Of a DNA stretch of 11,041 nt, positions 1 through 5,987 are shown in pieces. The stretch's first letter is position 1. Each line of letters starts with the position of its first letter. Source of the DNA: Candidatus Gastranaerophilales bacterium (GTDB taxonomy: Bacteria > Cyanobacteriota > Vampirovibrionia > Gastranaerophilales > Gastranaerophilaceae); contig CALURE010000043.1 of the NCBI GenBank assembly GCA_944323095.1, positions 1 through 11,041 on the forward strand. Direction: 5' to 3'. The position numbers were made by a program, and so were the translations under genes. Below the pieces are notes generated by a model. The model was not told the origin of the DNA and did not search any database. It saw nothing but the letters and a program-made list of their open reading frames with translations.

Positions 1-17
1 CTTTTTCTTGTTTGAGG

Positions 18-23
18 TATAAT
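18..23 (+). promoter_or_regulatory. -10 box of the pnp promoter
   Basis: A perfect TATAAT lies at 18-23, which puts the transcription start near base 30. The matching -35 box would fall at or before the left edge and cannot be seen. This position argues against the upstream ATG at 29 as a translation start, because that codon would sit on the transcription start itself. Transcripts from an upstream gene (often rpsO in other bacteria) could also run through. Confidence 0.6.
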
Positions 24-55
24 AAAAAATGAACAAATGGAAGTGTATAACTAAA

Positions 56-99
56 TGCGCCAGAAAAGCGCAAAGCCCTGCGGAAAGTTCGCCGCGGGC
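56..99 (+). promoter_or_regulatory. Two-hairpin GC-rich leader of pnp
   Basis: Two stem-loops stand side by side in the pnp leader. The first is TGCGC (56-60) paired with GCGCA (68-72) around a 7-base loop. The second is GCCC-t-GCGG (75-83) paired with CCGCGGGC (92-99): eight G-C pairs with T79 bulged, around an 8-base loop. The second stem ends one base before the purine-rich ribosome-binding site. No T-run follows, so it is not an intrinsic terminator. In E. coli, PNPase controls its own mRNA through a leader stem-loop cut by RNase III. A similar role here is an inference from position and structure. Confidence 0.55.
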
Positions 100-100
100 A

Positions 101-107
101 GGAAAGG
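101..107 (+). promoter_or_regulatory. Ribosome-binding site that fixes the pnp start
   Basis: GGAAAGG at 101-107 sits 5 bases before the ATG at 113. No comparable site precedes the in-frame ATG at 29, which is preceded only by the -10 box. Confidence 0.65.
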
Positions 108-112
108 AAATT

Positions 113-2254
113 ATGGTACCTGAAACAAAGAAATTTGAAATTGAAATCGGCGGTAAAACAGTTACCGTTGAGACAGGGAAATATGCACAATCTACAAACG
201 GTTCAGTTACAGTTAGATGTGGTGATACAATGCTTTTTGTTCACTGCGTAGTATCAAAAGAACCGAGAGTCGGAATTGACTTTTTCCCGCTGTTAATTGA
301 TTACGAAGAAAGAATGTCATCAATAGGCCGTATTCCCGGAGGTTACAACCGTTCTGAAGGCAAAGCCGGTGATAAGGCAATTCTTATCTCAAGACTTATT
401 GATAGACCAATAAGACCGCTGTTTCCGAAAGGTTACAGAAACGATATACAAATCGTAGCACAGTTGTTCAGCTACGATCAGCAAAATCAGCCGGATACTC
501 TTGCAATGCTCGGGGCATCATGTGCTTTAATGCTTTCAGGAGCGCCTTTTGAAGGCCCGATAGGTGCTGTCAGAGTTTCTCGAGACGAAAACGGCAATAT
601 GATTGCTAACCCGACACACCAGCAGGCTGACAAATCAGATTTAGATATTGTAGTTGCAGGAACTCATGATTCTGTAATTATGGTTGAAGCTGGCTGTAAA
701 TTCGTTACAGAAGACGATATTATGAATGCAGTAGAATTTGCTCAAGTTGAAATAAGAAAACAATGCGATGCTCAGGTTGCATTTATGAAAGAATGCGGAG
801 TTGAAAAAGAAGAATTCGTAAATCCTTACGATACTTCCGAAATCAAAAAGATTATTGACGAAACAGCTCACGATATGATTTTTGATGCTTATCACAACTT
901 TGACAGAGAATACAGACAGAATAAGCTTGAAGAAGCTAAAAAACTTGTCAAAGAAAAAATTGATGCTCTTCCTGAAGATGATTACATCAAAAAAATTATG
1001 GAAGAAACAGGCATCGACTTTGTTGCAGAAGAATTCAAAAATGCAGAAAAACATATTATGCGAACAATGATTCTTGACGAAGGTGTTAGAGCTGACGGAA
1101 GAAAGCCTCATGAAGTTCGTCCTATCTGGTGTGAAGTCGGTGTATTGCCGAGAGCTCATGGTTCTGCAGTATTCACAAGAGGACAAACACAGGTATTATC
1201 TGTTGCAACTCTTGCAGGCCCCGGAATGAAACAGGAACTTGACGGAGTTGACCCGCAGACTGAAAAAACTTATATGCACAAATATATATTCCCCGGATTT
1301 TCAGTAGGTGAAGTTAAACCTCTGAGAGGCCCTGGCAGACGTGAAGTAGGACACGGGAATCTTGCAGAAAGAGCAAATATACCCGCACTGCCGTCACAGG
1401 AAGAATTTGGCTACACAATCCGTGTTACATCAGATGTTCTTGAATCAAACGGTTCAACATCAATGGCATCTACATGCGGTTCATCTATGGCTTTGATGAA
1501 TGCCGGAGTTCCGGTTAAATGCATGATTGGCGGTGTTGCAATGGGTATGATTACAGAAGAAGGCAAAGAACCCGTTGTATTAACTGATATTCAAGGTATC
1601 GAAGACTTTTTAGGCGATATGGACTTTAAAGTTACAGGGAACGATACAGGGATTACTGCTCTTCAAATGGATATGAAAGCCAAAGGTATAGCAAACGAAA
1701 CCCTCCGTCGCGCTTTAGCTCAGGCAAAAGAAGGCAGACTTCATATCTTAGGCAAGATGAGAGAAGTAATTTCAGCACCGGCAGATCATCTGTCACCGTA
1801 TGCTCCAAGTATTACAACAATGACAATTCCTGTTGAAGATATCGGAACAGTAATCGGCCCCGGCGGAAAACAAATCAGAGCAATCATCGACGCTTCAGGT
1901 GCCGAAATTGATATTCAGGATTCAGGTGTTGTAACAATTACCTCTAACGATCAGGAAGGCGCTGAAATTGCTCAGAGAATGATTAAAGAATTAACATTCA
2001 AAGCCGAACCCGGTATGGTCGTAAAAGGGAAAGTTGTAAGAATCATACCTATAGGGGCATTTGTAGAACTTGCTCCCGGCAAAGACGGTATGGTTCACAT
2101 TTCTCAGGTTTGCAATGAGAGAATTGATACAATTGAACCGCATCTTCATATCGGCGACGAAGTTATTGTCAAAGTAATCAAAATCGACGATAAAGGCAGA
2201 GTTAACCTCACTATCAAAGGAGTAACCGAAGAAGAAAAAGCTCAATTTAACTAA
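113..2254 (+). CDS. pnp: Polynucleotide phosphorylase (PNPase)
   Basis: This 713-residue protein is a 3'-5' exoribonuclease that uses phosphate to degrade RNA and release nucleoside diphosphates. It normally works as a trimer, often with the degradosome. The layout is complete: a first RNase PH-like domain, an all-helical linker, a second RNase PH-like domain, a KH domain with GPGG at 582-585, and an S1 domain from about residue 634 (GMVVKGKVV...GAFVEL). In the second core the phosphate-binding loop reads GSTSMAS (447-453), and D498, D504 and K506 match E. coli catalytic D486, D492 and K494, so the enzyme should be active. An in-frame ATG at 29 would give 741 residues, but the extra 28 lie in the structured leader. 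The ATG at 113 has a ribosome-binding site and gives a length close to E. coli PNPase (711). There is no long charged C-terminal tail. Confidence 0.97.
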   Translation: MVPETKKFEIEIGGKTVTVETGKYAQSTNGSVTVRCGDTMLFVHCVVSKEPRVGIDFFPLLIDYEERMSSIGRIPGGYNRSEGKAGDKAILISRLIDRPIRPLFPKGYRNDIQIVAQLFSYDQQNQPDTLAMLGASCALMLSGAPFEGPIGAVRVSRDENGNMIANPTHQQADKSDLDIVVAGTHDSVIMVEAGCKFVTEDDIMNAVEFAQVEIRKQCDAQVAFMKECGVEKEEFVNPYDTSEIKKIIDETAHDMIFDAYHNFDREYRQNKLEEAKKLVKEKIDALPEDDYIKKIMEETGIDFVAEEFKNAEKHIMRTMILDEGVRADGRKPHEVRPIWCEVGVLPRAHGSAVFTRGQTQVLSVATLAGPGMKQELDGVDPQTEKTYMHKYIFPGFSVGEVKPLRGPGRREVGHGNLAERANIPALPSQEEFGYTIRVTSDVLESNGSTSMASTCGSSMALMNAGVPVKCMIGGVAMGMITEEGKEPVVLTDIQGIEDFLGDMDFKVTGNDTGITALQMDMKAKGIANETLRRALAQAKEGRLHILGKMREVISAPADHLSPYAPSITTMTIPVEDIGTVIGPGGKQIRAIIDASGAEIDIQDSGVVTITSNDQEGAEIAQRMIKELTFKAEPGMVVKGKVVRIIPIGAFVELAPGKDGMVHISQVCNERIDTIEPHLHIGDEVIVKVIKIDDKGRVNLTIKGVTEEEKAQFN

Positions 2255-2272
2255 TAAACACAATAAATAATC

Positions 2273-2366
2273 AAACACCATTTTGTCTAAATAGTCATTC
2301 TGAACTTGTTTCAGAATCATATAGAGAAATTCCTCTGGATTTAACATAACAAAATGGTGTTTTTTA
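2273..2366 (+). terminator. Long-armed terminator-like hairpin after pnp
   Basis: AAACACCATTTTGT (2273-2286) and ACAAAATGGTGTTT (2349-2362) are perfect 14-base inverted copies, and the second runs into a T tract (2360-2365). This looks like a rho-independent terminator for pnp. The arms are unusual in being 62 bases apart, and the loop holds a second palindromic element. The nested inner hairpin could bring the arms together in RNA. Termination efficiency cannot be judged from sequence. Confidence 0.6.
2294..2340 (+). repeat. Dispersed palindromic repeat nested in the terminator loop
   Basis: The core is ATTCTGAA (2297-2304) and TTCAGAAT (2310-2317) around CTTGT, followed by a small AGAG/CTCT palindrome (2322-2335). 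On the minus strand it reads as MILKQVQND, a string I recognise from false ORFs created by small dispersed palindromic repeats in many bacterial genomes. It is therefore probably one copy of a genome-wide repeat family that landed inside the terminator. Only one copy lies in this window, so repetition is inferred from memory of the family. Confidence 0.55.
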
Positions 2367-2370
2367 TATT
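2341..2370 (+). promoter_or_regulatory. Candidate promoter of the PfkB kinase gene
   Basis: TTAACA (2341-2346) and TATATT (2365-2370) each match the sigma-70 consensus at 5 of 6 bases, with an 18-base spacer. Transcription would start near 2377, leaving a leader of about 33 bases. The site overlaps the right arm and T tract of the pnp terminator, so the two signals share DNA. AT-rich sequence yields such matches easily. Confidence 0.35.
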
Positions 2371-2395
2371 ATTTTGTGTTACGCTAAAATTAACT

Positions 2396-2400
2396 GGAGG
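2396..2400 (+). promoter_or_regulatory. Ribosome-binding site that fixes the PfkB kinase start
   Basis: GGAGG at 2396-2400 lies 9 bases before the ATG at 2410. The same reading frame opens earlier with a TTG at 2374, but that codon has no ribosome-binding site and lies next to the terminator T tract. Confidence 0.7.
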
Positions 2401-2409
2401 ATAAAAAAG

Positions 2410-3456
2410 ATGTGCGATGTTATAACTATCGGAAGCGCAACAATGGATGTATTTGTTGAAAGCGATGATGCAAATATTGTTTCCGTTTATACAAAAAATA
2501 AAAAATCTGAATTTATGAGCTACCCGTATGGTGCAAAAGTTGAAATAACTGATTTTGCTTCAAAAGTAGGAGGCGGCGGTGTAAATACTGCCGTAAATTT
2601 TGCAAATCTCGGCTACAAAACATCCGCAATATTTAAAATTGGCGATGATATTTATTCTAAGGGAATTTTAGAATCTTTTAAAGATAAAAATGTCGATCTA
2701 TCAAATATTATTCAGGATAAAAAAGTCAGCACAGGTTTTTCAATTATTCTTGTAAGTTTTCAGGGTGACAGAACAGTTTTAGCGCACAGAGGAGCAAATG
2801 CGCAGATAAAAAAATCGGACATTAATTTTGATGCAATAAAAAAAGCAAAACTTTTATATATCGCCCCGATGAACGGCGACAGCACAAAAGTTCTGGATGA
2901 TATCGCAAACTTTGCAAGCGACAATAATGTTTATGTATGCTTTAATGCCGGCTCTACAAGCATTAAAAAAGGTTTTAATTATCTCAAAAAAATTCTTGAT
3001 AACGCTAATATTGTTGTAATGAACAAAGAAGAAGCTTCGCTTGCAACTCAAATTCAGGTAAGACCTGATACAAGAGATGAAAAATATTCGGACTGCCTTA
3101 TTCATCCTGATATTAAAGAGATGTTCAAAAAATTAAAAGTCAGAGATTACCAGATTATAGTAATCACAGACGGTGGCAGAGGTGCATACGCTTATGACGG
3201 ACATAAATTTTACTTCTGTCCGGTTTTTGAGGGACCTGTTGTTTCAACACTGGGAGCAGGCGATGCTTTTGCATCAACATTCTGCGCTGCTCTTGACAGA
3301 AACAAACTTAACATAGGCAAAGCTTTGATGTATGCGTCTGTCAATTCTGCAGGTGTTGTTTCTGAATTTGGCGCAACACAGGGACTTTTGACTTTTGAGC
3401 AAATAGAAGAAAAATTAAAATCAAAACCTGATTACAAATTTAAAACAGAAAGATAA
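2410..3456 (+). CDS. PfkB-family carbohydrate or nucleoside kinase
   Basis: This 348-residue protein belongs to the ribokinase/PfkB fold, which moves the gamma-phosphate of ATP to a hydroxyl of a sugar, sugar phosphate or nucleoside. The N-terminal substrate motif is GGGGVNTAVNFANLGY (54-69). The C-terminal motif is STLGAGDAF (279-287), with D285 in the place of the catalytic base. The usual first Asp of DTxGAGD is Ser here, a tolerated but less common variant. Other family features are GDD after the first motif, an NKEEA stretch before the nucleotide region, and VITDGGRGAYAY preceding GAGD. The exact substrate cannot be named; ribokinase, fructokinase and adenosine kinase-like roles are all open. 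The gene is preceded by the pnp terminator and faces the acetyltransferase gene with only 3 bases between the stop codons. Confidence 0.9.
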   Translation: MCDVITIGSATMDVFVESDDANIVSVYTKNKKSEFMSYPYGAKVEITDFASKVGGGGVNTAVNFANLGYKTSAIFKIGDDIYSKGILESFKDKNVDLSNIIQDKKVSTGFSIILVSFQGDRTVLAHRGANAQIKKSDINFDAIKKAKLLYIAPMNGDSTKVLDDIANFASDNNVYVCFNAGSTSIKKGFNYLKKILDNANIVVMNKEEASLATQIQVRPDTRDEKYSDCLIHPDIKEMFKKLKVRDYQIIVITDGGRGAYAYDGHKFYFCPVFEGPVVSTLGAGDAFASTFCAALDRNKLNIGKALMYASVNSAGVVSEFGATQGLLTFEQIEEKLKSKPDYKFKTER

Positions 3457-3459
3457 TGT

Positions 3460-4005
3460 TTACTGCAAATATTTTAACACTTTACATGGAACCCCCATTG
3501 CAAGTGCATTTGGGGGCACATCTCTGGTAACAACGCTGCCTGCGCTGATAACAGAATTATCACCGATTACAACACCGGGTAAAACCGTAACATTGCCGCA
3601 TATCCAGACATTATTGCCGATACTTACGGGCTTTGACGTTTCCATACCTTTTGCACGCATATCAGGATTAAGAGGATGTACTGTTGTGAAAAACGAACAA
3701 TTCGGGCCGATTAAAACATTATCACCAAAAATCACTTTATCACTATCAAGTATCAATAAATTATGATTTGAATAAAAATTTTCGCCGATTTCAATATTAC
3801 AGCCGTAATCACACATAAAAGGCTGTTCAATGAAAAAAATTGATTTTGTTTTACCTAAGATTTTTTTTATCAATTCCTGTCTCAATCCGACCATATCAGG
3901 AGATATTGAATTATGTTTATGGCACAAAGATTTACATTCTATTCTTTTAAAATATAGAGCTTTATCATCACACGAATATTTAAAATTTTCCTCTCTTTCA
4001 TCCAT
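3460..4005 (-). CDS. Maltose/galactoside-type sugar O-acetyltransferase (LacA/Maa/NodL family)
   Basis: This 181-residue enzyme belongs to the left-handed beta-helix acetyltransferases that move acetyl from acetyl-CoA to a sugar hydroxyl, usually as a trimer. A divergent N-terminal Mac-like helical region covers residues 1-60, followed by IEQPFMCDYGCNIEIGENFYSN (59-80) and hexapeptide repeats to the C-terminus. H110 in TTVHPLNP matches the catalytic histidine of this family, and GNVTVLPGVVIGDNSVI with SVVTRDVPPNALAMGVP forms the usual acetyl-CoA-binding end. The ATG at 4005 is preceded by a strong GGAGG (4013-4017 on this strand) 7 bases away. Full length is present. The acceptor sugar is unknown, and a detoxifying or cell-surface role would be a guess. 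No convincing promoter of its own was found in the divergent region. Confidence 0.92.
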   Translation of the reverse strand: MDEREENFKYSCDDKALYFKRIECKSLCHKHNSISPDMVGLRQELIKKILGKTKSIFFIEQPFMCDYGCNIEIGENFYSNHNLLILDSDKVIFGDNVLIGPNCSFFTTVHPLNPDMRAKGMETSKPVSIGNNVWICGNVTVLPGVVIGDNSVISAGSVVTRDVPPNALAMGVPCKVLKYLQ

Positions 4006-4037
4006 TTAATTTCCTCCGTAATATTTTATAAACTACA

Positions 4038-4067
4038 TTGACAAATATTACCTTAGCCAAATATATT
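4038..4067 (+). promoter_or_regulatory. Distal promoter of the nfnA-like/etf operon
   Basis: A perfect -35 box TTGACA (4038-4043) is followed after 18 bases by TATATT (4062-4067), which is 11 of 12 consensus bases. It points at the NfnA-like gene and would give a leader of about 70 bases. It lies just upstream of the divergent acetyltransferase gene. Confidence 0.6.
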
Positions 4068-4115
4068 ATTAACAGAATTAATAAAAAAACTGTTTCTAAT
4101 TTTTAACTTTTATAG

Positions 4116-4121
4116 TATAAT
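4116..4121 (+). promoter_or_regulatory. Proximal -10 box of the nfnA-like/etf operon
   Basis: A perfect TATAAT at 4116-4121 would start transcription near 4128, 17 bases before the ATG and just before the AAGGAG ribosome-binding site (4133-4138). The -35 position 17 bases upstream (TTTCTA, 4093-4098) is poor. It may be a second, tandem start. Confidence 0.5.
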
Positions 4122-4144
4122 ATCTGTAGAATAAGGAGATAACT

Positions 4145-4996
4145 ATGGGTTACAAAATTCTGGCAAAAAAAGAGCTTTGTCCTAATCAATATGAAATAAC
4201 AGTTGATGCGCCTTATGTTGTAAGAAATGCTCAAGCCGGACAGTTTATTATATTCAGAGCTGATGAAAACAGCGAAAGAGTTCCTTTGACAATAGCAGAT
4301 GTAAATAAAGAAAAAGGTGAATTAACACTTGTTTTTATGGCAGTAGGTTATTCAACAAAAAAATTAGCAGCTTTAAATACAGGGGATGAAATACATGATG
4401 TAGTAGGTCCGCTCGGCAAACCGACACACATAAAAAAATACGGCACAGTAGTATGTCTGGCCGGCGGATATGGCGCTGCACCGTGTTACTTAATTGCAAA
4501 AGCATTTAAAGATGCCGGAAACAAAGTTTATATGATAATGGGAGCAAGAAATAAAGACCTTATATTCTGGCAGGATAAAATGAAAGATGCCTGCACTGAA
4601 CTTTTCATAACTACAGATGACGGTTCTTTAGGCGAAAAAGGGTTTGTTACTCAAGTTTTAGAAAGGCTTATTAATCAGGAAAAAATAGACTATGCAATAG
4701 CAGTAGGTCCTATGCCTATGATGAGAGCAGTGGCAGATTTAACCCGTGACAAAGGCATTTATACTGAAGCAAGCATGAATCCGATTATGGTTGACGGAAC
4801 AGGCATGTGCGGCGCCTGCCGCATTACTGTCGGCGGTGAAACAAAATTTGCCTGCGTTGACGGTCCGGATTTTGATGCACATAAAATTGATTTTGACGAA
4901 GTTATTAACAGAACTAAAATTTATAAAGATCAGGAAAGAAAACGTGATGAAAATTGTAATTTGCTAAAACAAGCATCTGCAATATCAGATAAATAG
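4145..4996 (+). CDS. NfnA-like FAD/NAD(P)-binding [2Fe-2S] oxidoreductase subunit
   Basis: This 283-residue flavoprotein belongs to the ferredoxin-NADP reductase superfamily branch that includes NfnA (small subunit of NADH-dependent ferredoxin:NADP oxidoreductase), SudB and the dihydroorotate dehydrogenase electron-transfer subunit. Visible parts are an FAD-binding beta-barrel with RVPLTI (45-50) and GPLG (88-91), a nucleotide-binding domain with GGYGAAP (107-113) and VGPMPMM (187-193), and a C-terminal iron-sulfur site D217-GTGM-C222-GA-C225...C237. One Asp plus three Cys is the [2Fe-2S] ligand set described for NfnA, which favours NfnA over PyrK. NfnA normally pairs with NfnB, a GltD-like large subunit, but NfnB is not adjacent. 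The next genes are a 60-residue Cys protein and etfBA, so a direct link with Etf is plausible but unproven. The start has AAGGAG 6 bases upstream and two candidate promoters. Confidence 0.9.
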   Translation: MGYKILAKKELCPNQYEITVDAPYVVRNAQAGQFIIFRADENSERVPLTIADVNKEKGELTLVFMAVGYSTKKLAALNTGDEIHDVVGPLGKPTHIKKYGTVVCLAGGYGAAPCYLIAKAFKDAGNKVYMIMGARNKDLIFWQDKMKDACTELFITTDDGSLGEKGFVTQVLERLINQEKIDYAIAVGPMPMMRAVADLTRDKGIYTEASMNPIMVDGTGMCGACRITVGGETKFACVDGPDFDAHKIDFDEVINRTKIYKDQERKRDENCNLLKQASAISDK

Positions 4997-5007
4997 GAGA
5001 AAAAATT

Positions 5008-5190
5008 ATGGCAAAAGATATTCCATATTGTCCGCTAATGAGCGCCGGCTCGGATATTGATAAAGTTTGTACACTTGACAGCTGTGCTTGGTATGTACCG
5101 AGTGTCAGAAAATGTTCTATGTATATGCTTGCCTACAACGCTTTATTAGAGACAACCGCAAAACAAAAAGCCGCACAGCAGCGCAGATAA
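5008..5190 (+). CDS. Small four-cysteine protein in the etf operon, function unknown
   Basis: This 60-residue protein has no family name I can give. Four cysteines are spaced C8-x12-C21-x4-C26-x9-C36, and the middle reads CTLDSCAWYVPSVRKC. That spacing could hold a metal ion or an iron-sulfur cluster. The C-terminal third is basic and helical in character (TAKQKAAQQRR), and there is no signal peptide or membrane segment. The ATG follows the upstream stop by 11 bases with a good AGGAG at 4995-4999 and lies 11 bases before etfB, so it should be cotranscribed and translated. Good translation signals and its conserved-looking Cys pattern support a real gene. A role in electron transfer or cofactor handling with its neighbours is inferred only from context. 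Confidence 0.8.
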   Translation: MAKDIPYCPLMSAGSDIDKVCTLDSCAWYVPSVRKCSMYMLAYNALLETTAKQKAAQQRR

Positions 5191-5201
5191 GGTTCTTGTT
5201 A

Positions 5202-5987
5202 ATGAAAATCATTGTTTGTATAAAACAGGTTCCGGACACTACAGATATTAAGTGGACAGAAAATAATACCATTCAGCGTGAAGGTGTTGAAAGTATTATA
5301 AATCCTTATGATCTTTATGCAATTGAAGAAGCTCTAAAACTTAAAAAATCCATAGAAAATACAGAAATTACAGTTCTTACAATGGGGCCTTTACAGGCAT
5401 CAGATATTTTAAAAAAGGCCGTTGCAACAGGATGTGATAAAGCAGTTTTAGTTTCCGATAAAAAATTTGCAGGAGCCGACACATATGCAACAGGCAAAAC
5501 GATTGCAGCCGCAATAAAAAAATACATACCTGATTTTGATTTAATCTTATGCGGACAGTTTGCTGTTGACGGAGATACTGCACAGACAGGACCAAGTATT
5601 GCAAATCAGCTTAATATTCCACAGGTAACTTATGCAAAAGAACTGTCAAAATGTGACGGGAAATGCATTTATGCTGTACGTGAAACGGAAGAAGGTCTTG
5701 AAACAGTTAAGACAGAGTTTCCTGCGCTTATATGTGTTTTAAAAGGATTTGATGAACCAACACGGCCGACCATTAACGGTATTATAAAAGCAAAAAATAC
5801 GGAAATTAAAATTCTTTCTATGGAAGATATCGGATTAACTCCGGAAGAAACAGGGATTAAAGGCTCACCTACATATGTAAGCAAAGCATTCCGTCCTGAA
5901 CACAACAGGGGTAAATGCGAAATTTGCACTGATTGCAACACTTTAGCTGAAAAAATAAAAGAATTTGGAGGAATTTGCAATGAGTAA
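5202..5987 (+). CDS. etfB: Electron transfer flavoprotein beta subunit
   Basis: EtfB forms a heterodimer with EtfA that holds one or two FADs and passes electrons between dehydrogenases and other carriers. This 261-residue protein has the family start MKIIVCIKQVPDTT, INPYDLYAIEEALKLK (33-48), LTMGP (59-63) and VDGDTAQTGP (122-131). The overall style is that of anaerobic, possibly bifurcating Etfs, which bind FAD where respiratory EtfB binds AMP; that assignment is an inference. The C-terminal tail carries C239, C242 and C245 (CEICTDC) and C259, which are not needed in ordinary EtfB and could add a metal or iron-sulfur site. The same frame opens at 5088 inside the previous gene, but the family N-terminus begins at 5202. 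The ribosome-binding site is weak (AAGG, 5189-5192). The stop overlaps the etfA start by 8 bases. Confidence 0.95.
   Translation: MKIIVCIKQVPDTTDIKWTENNTIQREGVESIINPYDLYAIEEALKLKKSIENTEITVLTMGPLQASDILKKAVATGCDKAVLVSDKKFAGADTYATGKTIAAAIKKYIPDFDLILCGQFAVDGDTAQTGPSIANQLNIPQVTYAKELSKCDGKCIYAVRETEEGLETVKTEFPALICVLKGFDEPTRPTINGIIKAKNTEIKILSMEDIGLTPEETGIKGSPTYVSKAFRPEHNRGKCEICTDCNTLAEKIKEFGGICNE
5967..5971 (+). promoter_or_regulatory. Ribosome-binding site of etfA inside etfB
   Basis: GGAGG lies within the last codons of etfB, 8 bases before the ATG at 5980. It selects that ATG over the in-frame TTG at 5965, which precedes the site. Confidence 0.75.

Noticed and set aside
641..1186. Antisense 181-codon open frame inside pnp
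   Set aside because: It is rich in Phe, Ser and Asn in the manner of a reversed AT-rich coding strand, has no family signature, and lies wholly within a certain gene.
1991..2347. Antisense open frame spanning the pnp end and terminator
   Set aside because: Its start falls in the palindromic repeat (MILKQVQND is the typical false translation of such repeats) and the rest is the reverse of the S1 domain.
5669..5980. Antisense open frame inside etfB
   Set aside because: No ribosome-binding site or family signature; EtfB on the other strand is unambiguous.
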